Below, in pieces: positions 34,801 to 42,831 of a stretch of DNA of 64,000 nt. A program made the position numbers and the translations under genes. Position 1 is the stretch's first letter. Each line of letters begins with the position of its first letter. Source of the DNA: a virus; the IMG/VR virus record IMGVR_UViG_3300042691_008014, positions 41,601-105,600 of that record; one strand, given 5' to 3'. A model generated the notes under the pieces. It was not told the origin of the DNA and did no database searches. It saw nothing but the letters and a program-made list of their open reading frames with translations.

Positions 34801-37057
34801 TAATACCATAAGTTGCATCATCAGGTGTTGAATCGTTTGCAATACAATTCACAGCAGTTGCAGAAATTACATCAAATCTATTATTTGTTGATAATCCTTC
34901 CTCTCTTGTAATATCTTCTCCACCAACTTTAACACTTACCGAACCACTTGTTGCTGCAAATGAAGCACTTGCTACAAATCCAGTTGATAATGCTGGTAAT
35001 GTTGCGTTCTCATTTGTAAGATTTACCGATAATCCATCTAATATTTTTACAGGAGTTACTTTTATAGCATCTGAAAATTGATTACCAAATTGGTCTGAAC
35101 CCGAAATGAAGTATGTAGTTTCGCCTGTTAAAAATGGATAAGATGCACCCGATAATGTGTAGGTATCTACTCCGTTTGTCGCATTTGTATCTACAAATGT
35201 TAACGGTGGTTTACCACTACCCGAATTTACGGTCAATGGAGTTGTTGCCGATGCTAAATTCTTACGTTTAGCTTCGATTGTTATTATTTGACCTACTGGG
35301 TTTAAAGATAAATCAGTTGCTTTATAAATGAATTGGTTTGTATTAGATGTTACAAATAATCCAGGTGCATTTTCACCATCTTCAAATCTGTATACAGTTT
35401 CAAATTGTTCCAATCCCTCACAAGATGCAGTATATACAATTGAACCAACTAATACTGATGATATACTACCACTAAAATTTGCAATAGTTAGTGTTGCACC
35501 CGCATCACTTACATTTGTTAATGTTCCAGGATAAGTTCCTCCGTATGATGATGGGTCTATGTAATTTCCTAAAGTGTCAAACGCAGACCTACCGTATGTA
35601 ACAGAACCTGTTAAATTTGATTTTGAAACCTTAAATCCCAATTGTTGAAAAGCAGGATTACCAAATGAACCACTAGAAAATCTAAATGCAGTTCTATCCG
35701 AATCAAATGTTAATAATTTAGTGGTTATTCCTGCAGTTCCACCTGTAAAATTTGCACTTTGTGTTACCGATACTGGAACAAAATTATTGTTCACATCGTA
35801 AAATTCAAATTTAAAATTATATGTTTCATTACCAATAACTGTAGGCATTGTTGTAATAAACGAAATCTCATCTGGTGAAAATGCGGTATCTTCGGAAAGT
35901 CTTAAACTTATATTTCCAACATGCCATTCTCCTTGTGATTGAGAAAAATATAAAGAACCACTTTCAAAATCAGAATCTACTTTAAAAGGAACTACTGTAT
36001 CTAATAAATTTTTTGTAGGAGTTATTCCATTTAATGTAGTAATTAAAACATCACCCCCATCGGACCCACTTATGTATATTCCTAAATTACTTGCAGTAGA
36101 TGATGAATAGAACGCATCCAAATTTAACTCGTAAGTATTTGATGCTTTTATATTCAATGATTGTGAATAAGTTAATAATCCACTTCCATTCAATTTCAAT
36201 CCACCCTCAACTCTACTAGATGTTAATTCAGTGGTTAATGAACCAGTGTTCCAAAATAAAGGCAATACTTCGGATGTAAATGTACCAGTGTTACCTATAA
36301 CACTTCCACTTAATTGTGTAGTTGTTAATAATTCTTTTGATTCTACTAATATATCTTGTATTAAATTAAAATCAGAAATATCTCCTTCAGAAGTTCTAAA
36401 TACTTTTACTCTTTTTACATCACCCGCGAATGTTTCTAAATTTGAAAGTTTTATATCAGCAAATGATTGATTTACTCCAGAATCAACTTTTGAACCACTT
36501 TCTATTCTGTATATTGGGGATAGTATTTCGTTAATAGTGGCAGTTGGTCTTTTATAAAAACGAATTTTGGTAGTATTTGCTAATGTAGGATTAACATTAA
36601 CAGTTCTTTGCCACTTTACATTGTAAGTACCCTGCCAATCAATTGGTATAGGTGTTAATAACCCGTTGCCATCATAGTATGAACTTAATTCACCTAGTAT
36701 TGTAATTGTACATGGACCATACGCGGTTGTATCTGGATAAACATATACTGCTACAACTTTTGATACTCCTTCGTAGTATTCTGTAACAAATGTTTCACCA
36801 TCTATGGAAGAGGATACTATACCTTCTCCAGGTTCGTGATATATAGTATTTCCCGCAGCATCTTTAATTTCAATTTTAACTAAAGTATCGGCTACCAATT
36901 CTTTTGAACCTGCTATTAAAAATGCGTTTTTACCACCAGTAAATGCATCAGGTATTTCTGTTACATTGAAGTAAGTACTGTTTGGAGCACTATCTACTAC
37001 GAATGTATTATACTTGTCTAAATTTTCAGCAAAAAGCGTTTTCTTTATTACGGCCAT
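31817..37057 (-). CDS. giant tail fibre with collagen-like repeat and S74 intramolecular chaperone
   Basis: A 1746-residue fibre. The first ~1000 residues are Ser/Thr/Gly-rich, beta-sheet-like repeats with Ig-like strand patterns. A collagen-like stretch of GAT/GAN triplets lies at about residues 1003-1030, and an AADAVTATTIAAGAI-type helical repeat at about 1253-1333. The C-terminus is the Peptidase_S74 endosialidase chaperone: SSDKRLKENI near residue 1643 and then VGVLAQEIQEVLPEVV and a closing coiled coil (IKEQNSEIVELKNEII). That chaperone normally self-cleaves after trimer folding. The box at 37074 precedes its ATG. Confidence 0.92.
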   Translation of the reverse strand: MAVIKKTLFAENLDKYNTFVVDSAPNSTYFNVTEIPDAFTGGKNAFLIAGSKELVADTLVKIEIKDAAGNTIYHEPGEGIVSSSIDGETFVTEYYEGVSKVVAVYVYPDTTAYGPCTITILGELSSYYDGNGLLTPIPIDWQGTYNVKWQRTVNVNPTLANTTKIRFYKRPTATINEILSPIYRIESGSKVDSGVNQSFADIKLSNLETFAGDVKRVKVFRTSEGDISDFNLIQDILVESKELLTTTQLSGSVIGNTGTFTSEVLPLFWNTGSLTTELTSSRVEGGLKLNGSGLLTYSQSLNIKASNTYELNLDAFYSSSTASNLGIYISGSDGGDVLITTLNGITPTKNLLDTVVPFKVDSDFESGSLYFSQSQGEWHVGNISLRLSEDTAFSPDEISFITTMPTVIGNETYNFKFEFYDVNNNFVPVSVTQSANFTGGTAGITTKLLTFDSDRTAFRFSSGSFGNPAFQQLGFKVSKSNLTGSVTYGRSAFDTLGNYIDPSSYGGTYPGTLTNVSDAGATLTIANFSGSISSVLVGSIVYTASCEGLEQFETVYRFEDGENAPGLFVTSNTNQFIYKATDLSLNPVGQIITIEAKRKNLASATTPLTVNSGSGKPPLTFVDTNATNGVDTYTLSGASYPFLTGETTYFISGSDQFGNQFSDAIKVTPVKILDGLSVNLTNENATLPALSTGFVASASFAATSGSVSVKVGGEDITREEGLSTNNRFDVISATAVNCIANDSTPDDATYGITTLTADSGSLTLLVRYKDGAGDTTDVTKVVTYSKSKRGVPNVEVSVSPTAQSIQSNSRGSGSATPQTLTVTALEGGISRFTSLGTPTYTNGLAGSVSSNTIVFSSNASSMTSDSGTVTIPVNFTDSEGVSGTKNVTATISRVRSSAPVVNISANPQSQTVVSGSLVGIGTPSNVTVVVNEGGSNYTYNTSGANTFNITGVTNATNNGNGTITPNTPTSISGTSGVITISYRNSEGTAFTGRTIDFEVGVSGIGNTGATGATGATGANGANGANGQTGPGVVHTGVWTSGRTYQFSDGLTTGTGRRDTVLWSSTGSPPYNTYYATTRQHLSATGNVADGAPHQSSQTGWISLGAQDFFVAAKIGIFEDSFVQNTINIGTTSTTLSSANITIAGGSTNPYISIGQSSQGFNNTGIFLGQDSGVSKLSLKSATNSLTWDGTNLNIVGNLSVGSTVPNTVVTGLGTLATANSVTTGQVTGLGTLATQNTVSTGQVTGLGGLATLSTVTNAELAANAVTEGKIAADAVTSGKIVANAIVAGKIAADAVTATTIAAGAIIAGKIAADAVTATTIAAGAVTANKITVSELSALGATIGGWSISNDKISKTSTGTIEINSSDLGFFIKDGSRNAVIMTDDTSFRIASSTSALSDFSGTSSTTRNGPVFGQNLQAEASTTFNSNTVSTGVVAAGTEVSMTDAEISAMISNSLGTSYLMQISTATYVQTYHWISLEVVGVGEALIASGYVFYNNPNYERSITSTGGASIIIPSGGTYDVRIKHQIGVNYLVSGESITLKTPNFSGVNAVVGSAPRSVEICQAGLQSLYGSNQFKVDTSLSSTNFLTVKGSSNFTGLSTFSTLSATNGAITNLSVGEISISSGVLTINGDIRATGDMYALSSSDKRLKENIIPISNPMDKIKKIGGYTFNWNGISNKPKNIQEVGVLAQEIQEVLPEVVREKGDGYLGVDYEKIIALLIEGIKEQNSEIVELKNEIISIKKLLNR
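33060..33300 (-). repeat. coding repeat: Ala-rich xVTATTIAAGxI units in the tail fibre
   Basis: About six near-repeats of a 30-33 base unit (for example GTTACTGCGTCAGCTGC on the plus strand) encode repeated A-x-A-V-T-x-x-x-I-A-A-x-A-I units. They are in frame with the fibre and imperfect, so they are a protein repeat, not a CRISPR. Confidence 0.8.
33968..34050 (-). repeat. collagen-like GAT/GAN triplet repeat in the tail fibre
   Basis: Repeated GxY triplets (GATGATGATGANGANGANG, then QTGPG) encoded by tandem 9-base units (GCTCCCGTT on the plus strand). Collagen-like triplets in phage fibres form trimeric shafts. Few prolines are present. Confidence 0.85.
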
Positions 37058-37073
37058 TATATAATATCTTTAC

Positions 37074-37084
37074 TATAAATATCC
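37074..37084 (-). promoter_or_regulatory. variant promoter-like box upstream of the tail fibre
   Basis: Minus-strand GGATATTTATA, nine of eleven bases matching TTATATTTATA, 16 bases before the fibre ATG. It is the minus-strand half of a divergent promoter region (see 37101-37111). Confidence 0.4.
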
Positions 37085-37100
37085 TTAAAAAATAAATCTA

Positions 37101-37111
37101 ACATATTTATA
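37101..37111 (+). promoter_or_regulatory. promoter-like box for the plus-strand gene
   Basis: Plus-strand ACATATTTATA, nine of eleven bases matching TTATATTTATA, about 50 bases before the ATG at 37161. This is the only such box facing the plus strand that I found, and it faces the only plus-strand gene. Confidence 0.35.
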
Positions 37112-37160
37112 TAAAGAAAACTAATAAATACTTTAATAAACTAAAGATAACTAAAGAGTT

Positions 37161-37334
37161 ATGAAATACGCAATGTTACAAATCAAAAAAGAAACCCACG
37201 AACTTCTCAAAAATTATTGTGAAGAACATGGATTTAAAATGGGAAGTTTAGTTGAAAACTTAATTAAGAAACATGTTGGTGTTCCTAAAATTCAAAACGG
37301 TGTGTTAAAAGCAGATAAAATTAAATCTTTTTAA
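37161..37334 (+). CDS. small ribbon-helix-helix-like DNA-binding protein (57 aa)
   Basis: The only plus-strand gene. It starts MKYAMLQIKKETHELLKNY, continues CEEHGFKMGSLVENLIKKHV and ends with a basic tail. A short beta strand (AMLQIKK), a helix (THELLKNYCEEHG), a turn and a second helix (GSLVENLIKKHV) is the ribbon-helix-helix order of Arc/CopG repressors. An AAAGAG precedes the ATG, a weak Shine-Dalgarno. It is divergent from the tail fibre gene and convergent with the 2OG oxygenase gene, whose stop overlaps its own (shared TTAA). A transcriptional regulator is the obvious guess; targets are unknown. Confidence 0.7.
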   Translation: MKYAMLQIKKETHELLKNYCEEHGFKMGSLVENLIKKHVGVPKIQNGVLKADKIKSF

Positions 37335-38044
37335 TCCTCGTGTGAGTAGAATGATACTATATTATATTTAATATCATTCTTTACTTTTTCAACTTCATGG
37401 AATAAATTTTTATCAGAATCTAATACTACAAAATTAGGAAAAATTGGATTTACTTTAATATCATTTCCATTTAAATCATGTAATATCAAATGCCCACCGT
37501 TTGATTCACCCCATTCATTATTTAAAAAATACAAAAATACACATATTCTGTTGTTAGGTTGTCCATCATCGTGTAATTTTATTTCGCAACCTTCATTGTA
37601 AAATTGCAGTTTTGTATTTTCAGTAAATCTACCAAACGATTTTTCAGGATAGTATTTTTTTACAAAGTTTTTTTGAAAATTTCTTAATACTTCATTGTTT
37701 ATTTTTCCATTTATTTCTGAATTCATAGAGGTACCAAATACCCAAGTTGGATAAAATCCACATTCTTCAATTTTTTTCAATTGATATTGATGTGCTTTAT
37801 TATAAACATAATCGGCAGTATTTAAATCTTTATCATTTTTTAAATACCCATCATACACCAATTCTTCCATATATGATTGGTCGTTGTATTTAAACCAATA
37901 ATCATATCTAGAATGTCTTACAAAATTTGTATTATCTATATAATCTTTTATTTGTTTAAACCCATCTAAATCGATTAGTTCGGAATAATCTTCCAACTTA
38001 CCGTAAATGTATCCACTATTTCTGTAATTTTCTATACTTTCCAT
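37331..38044 (-). CDS. 2-oxoglutarate/Fe(II) oxygenase (prolyl-4-hydroxylase-like)
   Basis: A 237-residue protein whose C-terminal half is a 2OG/Fe(II) double-stranded beta helix: KLHDDG supplies the H-x-D iron ligands (H158, D160), CVFLYFLNNEWGESNGGHLILHD is the core of the family, NLFHEV gives the distal histidine H216, and K226 in KYNIVSF stands where an arginine usually binds 2OG. It resembles the prolyl-4-hydroxylase group common in T4-like marine phages. It starts on the last base of the gp47-gp46 fusion gene. Substrate unknown; the collagen-like fibre gene is the next minus-strand gene. Confidence 0.85.
   Translation of the reverse strand: MESIENYRNSGYIYGKLEDYSELIDLDGFKQIKDYIDNTNFVRHSRYDYWFKYNDQSYMEELVYDGYLKNDKDLNTADYVYNKAHQYQLKKIEECGFYPTWVFGTSMNSEINGKINNEVLRNFQKNFVKKYYPEKSFGRFTENTKLQFYNEGCEIKLHDDGQPNNRICVFLYFLNNEWGESNGGHLILHDLNGNDIKVNPIFPNFVVLDSDKNLFHEVEKVKNDIKYNIVSFYSHED
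37348..37380 (+). terminator. possible AT-rich terminator or stem after the plus-strand gene
   Basis: A nine-base perfect inverted repeat (AGAATGATA at 37348-37356 with TATCATTCT at 37372-37380) with a 15-base loop begins 14 bases past the plus-strand stop, followed by TTACTTTTT. It lies inside the convergent oxygenase coding end. The stem is AT-rich, so it is only a possible terminator. Confidence 0.3.
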
Positions 38045-41000
38045 TAGAAATTAATTTTACTATATCCATTTTCTTTTTTAATTTCAATCAATCCATCTAC
38101 TATATCTCTCATTTGTTCTAAATGGGAAATTATCCATATAAAATCAAATTGAGTTTTAAGATATTGCATCATCATAAATAGTGATGATAAATTATCTGAA
38201 TCCAATGTGCCAAATCCTTCATCGATTACCAAAAAATTTGGACGAGGTAAGTTACACACATTGATAAGAGCAACTCTAATTGCCAATCCACTAACAAATT
38301 TTTCCATACCACTACACATCTCCAATGGCCATTCTTGGTCATCATAAACAATTTTGGCATTGATTGATTTTCCATCCATCTCCATCGTAACTCCAAAATC
38401 AACTACTTGTGCCAAAATATTATTTACCTCATTCTCAATTACAGGTAATGCTTTTGAAATTAACTCATATGGGATTCCATCTCTCTTTACTGAATCCAAA
38501 TAATAGGTATACAGGCGGTTCTTTTCTTCCAATGCCTTAACATCATTCATCTTCTGTTTTATGTCCTCTATAAACGAAGATATGGATGTAATAGAACCAT
38601 TTAAATTTGTTATATCTTTATTTAATTTACTAATATCATTTGCAATAGTATTTTTTGCTTTATTTAATTCAGAAATTTCACTTTCTATTTCTTTATTTCT
38701 AGAAATAGTATCTTCATTTTCATAATACTTATCTATATTTTCATCAATTGTATCTAATTGATTTTGTAATAATTGTTCTTTAGTTTTTAAAGCACTTAAT
38801 TCTATTTGTGTTTTTTCTAAAATAATTTTACTTCTAGAGTATTTGTTTTTTAGTTCATTCCACTCATTATATTGCTCTTCAACTCCATTTAAGGAATCTA
38901 AAACACAATTGATTGCAGCAACTTCATTAAAAGTATGCTCTACTGATATTTGCAATCCTTCTAAATCTGATTTTGCTTTTACTGCATCTTTCACAAATTC
39001 ATTATCACAACAGAATTTACAATTAGGGTCATATTGGTGATTATTTAAATGTCCAATCTTTTCTTCAGCTACTTCTAATTGTTGTTTTGCTTTTTGGTAT
39101 ACTTTTTCTGCTTCAACTAAATCTTTGGATTGTTTTACAAAATCGTTATGAGCAATTTCTATATCAACTTCATTGTCATCTATTGTGAATTTACATTTTT
39201 CAAATAGGGATTGTGAAACTTCGGTAAGTAAAATTTTATGTTGTTCAATTTTACTTTCTTTTAATTCATAATCAGTTTCTGCATCTTCAATCTGTTTCGA
39301 TATAGAGTTTCTTTTTGATTCTAATAAAGATAAATCAAGATTAGAATCAATTGGAGTTAATTCTCTACTTAAATTTACAATTTTATCATTTAATTCACTT
39401 ACTTCCGTATTTTTATCACTTAATAATACTTCTAATCCCTTTAATTGTGATTTTTTTTCCAATAATTCCTTACCCTTTTCGGCAAGTTCTGTTGTAAAAT
39501 CTGTTTTCTTAAAGTTTTTAATCAATACGGAAACTTCTCTAATATCTTCAGTTGCAGTATCATATAGTTTATCAAAAATAGTTAAACCCATAAATTGTGC
39601 AAGAAGGTCTTTCCTTTCTGATTGTGATTTATCAATAAAAAGGGCATTATTACCTTGCAGTGATAGTGCAGTTAGTACAAAATCTTCATATTTTCCAACA
39701 TATTGTTCAATAATTTGGTTTGTATCTCTTCTTTCGGTTCCATTTAGTGATGTTTTAGTATCACCATCTTGTCTCCAAAATTGAACATCTACTTTTACAT
39801 TTTTTCCTTTGTTAATCGTTTTAGCAGTTCTCTGAATACCATATTCTACCCCATCTATTTGAAAATATAGTGTACAATCAAAATCCGTTTTACGATTATT
39901 TAAGATATTAGATGCTTTATATGCTCTACTACTCTTATCATATAAACAAAACGATACTGCATCAAATAAAGAAGATTTGCCCGCTGCATTTGGGGCAAAT
40001 AATCCAACTAATCCGTTTAATTTTGTAAAATCAATTTTGTTACTTTCTCCATAACTAAACATATTTGAAAACTCAAAACGAATTGGTTTCCATTGAATGT
40101 TGCGTTGGATGTCATCTTGAACGATTCTACTATTTATATCTCTGTTAATCAATTCTAGCCCTTTTAAATCTTCAGGAACTACAAAAGGCATCATTCTCTC
40201 AATATACTCATTTATAAGTGAGTTTTGATAATTGATGTCTGAAATATCTTCAAAGTCTAATTTGTTTAATCTATCACCTGTTTTAGATTTAGAAAGGGAA
40301 TCGGTTCTAATAATTGTAAAATCCTCAACACCATATCTCATTTTAATTTCAGCCATTACTCTTTTAGTATCAGCGGAATCGGTATTAGATAAACGAACTC
40401 TCAAACGAGGTTTCTTTGGCATATCGGATACGATAGGAACTTTCCCATTATCAATATCCATAGTATAATACCCATAATCGTTTTGGATATCAACTGCTTC
40501 GTAAGTAAAAGTATCCAAATCCCAAACGAGGAACCCATGTTTATCTAGGGTTTCACCAAAGTTTTGTTGAATAAGAGAACCAGCATAGACAACCTTACAA
40601 CCTTTTGGAGAAATCATCTCTTGTCGTTTGTGAATATCACCTAATAAGGCTAAATCGTATCCATCAAACATATCAGTTGTAAAATGACGAGATGAAACGG
40701 TGTATCCAATATCTGTTTGAGAATTATCAACTGGCCCGTGAAATAAAGCAATCTTTTTGTTTCCAAATATAGTATTTGCTTTTGGCCAATTTGCTTTATT
40801 ATCAAAGATACTGAATACCGCAAAATCTATTCCACCAATACCATACACTTGAGTATCTTTGAGATATGTAAAGTTTGGTAAGTTTAAAGCATCTACAATT
40901 GGAGTAAGAACATCCAATCTATCAGAGTTATTCATATTACAATCGTGATTACCTGTAATAAGGATTGTTTCACAATGTTTAGAACACTCCGTAAATAACC

Positions 41001-41202
41001 AACTAATCTCCCTAACTAATTCAGGAGATAATTCTAATTTAGCATGAGCAATATCACCTGCTAAATAAATGATTGAATCATCCGTACCTCTTTTACGAAT
41101 CTCCTCAAACATCTTTTCAAAAACCTGTCTGTACTCATTGTGTCTTTTCACATTACGGATGTGTATATCTGCAATATGATAAATCTTTTTCAATCTACTC
41201 AT
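38044..41202 (-). CDS. fused Mre11/Rad50-like recombination protein (T4 gp47-gp46 in one chain)
   Basis: A 1052-residue fusion. Residues 1-~340 are an SbcD/Mre11/gp47 phosphodiesterase: ADIHIR, LAGDIAHAK, ITGNHDCN, FHGPVD and LGDIHKRQ are its metal-binding motifs in order. From ~380 comes an SbcC/Rad50/gp46 ATPase: Walker A near 400-408 reads APNAAGKSS (first glycine is alanine), long coiled coils follow, with a zinc-hook CKFC near residue 725, and Walker B plus D-loop is FLVIDEGFGTLD near 988. In T4 these are two genes. The chain is a DNA-end resection machine for replication and recombination. Single-chain fusion is the unusual point. Confidence 0.93.
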   Translation of the reverse strand: MSRLKKIYHIADIHIRNVKRHNEYRQVFEKMFEEIRKRGTDDSIIYLAGDIAHAKLELSPELVREISWLFTECSKHCETILITGNHDCNMNNSDRLDVLTPIVDALNLPNFTYLKDTQVYGIGGIDFAVFSIFDNKANWPKANTIFGNKKIALFHGPVDNSQTDIGYTVSSRHFTTDMFDGYDLALLGDIHKRQEMISPKGCKVVYAGSLIQQNFGETLDKHGFLVWDLDTFTYEAVDIQNDYGYYTMDIDNGKVPIVSDMPKKPRLRVRLSNTDSADTKRVMAEIKMRYGVEDFTIIRTDSLSKSKTGDRLNKLDFEDISDINYQNSLINEYIERMMPFVVPEDLKGLELINRDINSRIVQDDIQRNIQWKPIRFEFSNMFSYGESNKIDFTKLNGLVGLFAPNAAGKSSLFDAVSFCLYDKSSRAYKASNILNNRKTDFDCTLYFQIDGVEYGIQRTAKTINKGKNVKVDVQFWRQDGDTKTSLNGTERRDTNQIIEQYVGKYEDFVLTALSLQGNNALFIDKSQSERKDLLAQFMGLTIFDKLYDTATEDIREVSVLIKNFKKTDFTTELAEKGKELLEKKSQLKGLEVLLSDKNTEVSELNDKIVNLSRELTPIDSNLDLSLLESKRNSISKQIEDAETDYELKESKIEQHKILLTEVSQSLFEKCKFTIDDNEVDIEIAHNDFVKQSKDLVEAEKVYQKAKQQLEVAEEKIGHLNNHQYDPNCKFCCDNEFVKDAVKAKSDLEGLQISVEHTFNEVAAINCVLDSLNGVEEQYNEWNELKNKYSRSKIILEKTQIELSALKTKEQLLQNQLDTIDENIDKYYENEDTISRNKEIESEISELNKAKNTIANDISKLNKDITNLNGSITSISSFIEDIKQKMNDVKALEEKNRLYTYYLDSVKRDGIPYELISKALPVIENEVNNILAQVVDFGVTMEMDGKSINAKIVYDDQEWPLEMCSGMEKFVSGLAIRVALINVCNLPRPNFLVIDEGFGTLDSDNLSSLFMMMQYLKTQFDFIWIISHLEQMRDIVDGLIEIKKENGYSKINF

Positions 41203-42140
41203 AAACTATTTATTTTATTTAATAGTAATTCTTCCGAAGTAAACTCTTTAGTTTTATTTAGTTCTTCGTAGAATTTTTCATACCCCATATCAGCGGCATC
41301 TTTATCTTTCAAATACATCATCTTAACTTGAATTCCATTCTTTCTAAAGTATTCCGCAGCTTTTAATGCTTCATTCATCGCATCGTTATCTAATGAAATT
41401 ACAATATCACTAACTCCACTCATAAAGATTTTCTCAACCAATTGTTTGGATGGAAACTTACCTAAAAGTGGAATTGCATTTCTTTTGATTGTGATTGCAT
41501 CAAATACACCCTCACATAGTATAATTGGTTCATTCCAATTAACCTGTGATTCTAAACAAATTATATTTTTACTGATTGGAGGGTTTTTGTATTTCATCTT
41601 CTCATCTGGATAATAAGAACGAGAAACAAAATAGTTTAGTAAACCATCCGAACTGTACGATGGTATAATTATTCTCCTACTATACAACCCATCTTTGCAA
41701 TAACCAATGTTATATTTAACAATTTCCTTTATACCAATTCCTCTTTGAGAAAGATAGAACATAGCATGTTTATATTCTGGATTGAATCCAGTTGGTTCAT
41801 CTGCTAATGAAATAAATTCCTTTGGGAGTTGTATAAATACTCTAGTTTCAGCATCTTCTTGTTGAGGTGTCCAATTACTATCTCCGTAGATTTGTCTAAT
41901 TATGGATATAGTTTGTCTATCCACATCCAACTTACGAAGTAGAGATGTAAGTTTTTTACCACCACTATTACAATTCCAACAATGCCATTTCTGACTTTCT
42001 GTATTTACTTGCAATTTAGGTTTGTGGTGGTTACAGAAAGGGCAATAAAAGGCCAATTCATTACCTTTTAAATAATTGTATGTACCCAACACATTTGATA
42101 GTGTGGATGTAACGAGATTTTTATCAGTTTGATTCAACAC
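41199..42140 (-). CDS. DNA primase with CHC2-type zinc finger and Toprim domain (T4 gp61-like)
   Basis: A 313-residue primase. The zinc ribbon is FYCPFCNHHKPKL and HCWNC (C33, C36, C54, C57). The Toprim core has ILCEGVFDAI near 210 (the acidic glutamate) and SLDNDAMNEA near 252 (the DxD). Length matches T4 gp61 (342) and is short against DnaG, lacking a C-terminal helicase-binding region. The start codon at 42140 is GTG (a TTG one codon on would also do). A weak promoter box is 14 bases upstream. It overlaps the fused gp47-gp46 gene by four bases. Confidence 0.92.
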   Translation of the reverse strand: MLNQTDKNLVTSTLSNVLGTYNYLKGNELAFYCPFCNHHKPKLQVNTESQKWHCWNCNSGGKKLTSLLRKLDVDRQTISIIRQIYGDSNWTPQQEDAETRVFIQLPKEFISLADEPTGFNPEYKHAMFYLSQRGIGIKEIVKYNIGYCKDGLYSRRIIIPSYSSDGLLNYFVSRSYYPDEKMKYKNPPISKNIICLESQVNWNEPIILCEGVFDAITIKRNAIPLLGKFPSKQLVEKIFMSGVSDIVISLDNDAMNEALKAAEYFRKNGIQVKMMYLKDKDAADMGYEKFYEELNKTKEFTSEELLLNKINSL

Positions 42141-42153
42141 AAATCAAAGATAG

Positions 42154-42164
42154 TATAAATATTT
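42154..42164 (-). promoter_or_regulatory. variant promoter-like box upstream of the primase
   Basis: Minus-strand AAATATTTATA, nine of eleven bases matching the common box, 13 bases before the GTG at 42140 in a 40-base gap. Confidence 0.3.
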
Positions 42165-42180
42165 TAGATTTACAAGTCTT

Positions 42181-42585
42181 TTAAAACCAATCCTCTGGAA
42201 TAATCTTATCAGAGTATTTGAATCCGTTTTTATCACACCAATCTCCATACGAAGTTTTAGAGCTTTTTGTGATTTTGTTTTTTGAATTAGAAAATACGAA
42301 TCTTATATCCAGTTCTGGATTTTGAGATTTAACTAACAGATGCTTTTTCCTATCAGCTGCAACAAATCTACCTTTAGTTTCTACAAAAATACCATTAGGT
42401 AATTTGAAATCAGGATTATAAGTGTGGTTCGAAGCGGGTATGATGTAAGGAATCTTTTCAGATTCATATTTAACATCAATACCCCTCTCTTTGATTTGGC
42501 TTGAAATAGTTTCTTCAAGACCAGATTTGAATCCGTGTTTTCTAGCAACCCAACTTTTAGACTTCTTTGTAACTTTTTTAGCCAT
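42181..42585 (-). CDS. T7 endonuclease I-like Holliday-junction resolvase
   Basis: A 134-residue protein nearly motif-for-motif with T7 gp3: GLE at 22-24, IPASNHTYNPDF at 49-60, LPNGIFVETKGRF at 62-74, DRKKHLL and SYGDWCDKNGFKYSDKIIP. The catalytic tetrad falls at E24, D59, E69 and K71, with the same spacing as E20, D55, E65 and K67 of T7. It would resolve branched DNA (X- and Y-junctions) before packaging. T4-like phages normally use gp49 (endonuclease VII) for that job, so this is a replacement. The lysine-rich N-terminus (KKVTKKSKSWVARK) may help bind DNA. Confidence 0.95.
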   Translation of the reverse strand: MAKKVTKKSKSWVARKHGFKSGLEETISSQIKERGIDVKYESEKIPYIIPASNHTYNPDFKLPNGIFVETKGRFVAADRKKHLLVKSQNPELDIRFVFSNSKNKITKSSKTSYGDWCDKNGFKYSDKIIPEDWF

Positions 42586-42591
42586 TAAAAA

Positions 42592-42801
42592 TTATCGTTT
42601 TACTGATTCCGAATACTTTGCAAAGTTCTTTTCACCACCTCTACCTGTTTTGAATTTTGTAGCAGTTAAAACTTGCTCATCTGCTTTTTTCAAATCATTT
42701 GTAGAATATGGAGTGTTTGCAGCTTTTCCAGCTTCGAATGAAATCTTATCAACACCTAGTGATGTTTGTTGTGCTTTGTATAATTCTTCTAATGTTGCCA
42801 T
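42592..42801 (-). CDS. small hypothetical protein (69 aa)
   Basis: A 69-residue protein starting MATLEELYKAQQTSLG and ending in a basic GRGGEKNFAKYSESVKR. It has a good upstream box and ends six bases before the resolvase gene. No family recognised. A small virion or DNA-associated protein is possible. Confidence 0.6.
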   Translation of the reverse strand: MATLEELYKAQQTSLGVDKISFEAGKAANTPYSTNDLKKADEQVLTATKFKTGRGGEKNFAKYSESVKR

Positions 42802-42818
42802 TTGTTTTGTAGTTTAAG

Positions 42819-42829
42819 TATAAATATAA
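42819..42829 (-). promoter_or_regulatory. TTATATTTATA promoter-like box
   Basis: Exact minus-strand TTATATTTATA, followed by CTTAAACTACAAAACAA and the ATG of the small gene at 42801. It precedes the small gene, resolvase and primase block, or might serve that block as a whole. Confidence 0.5.
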
Positions 42830-42831
42830 GA

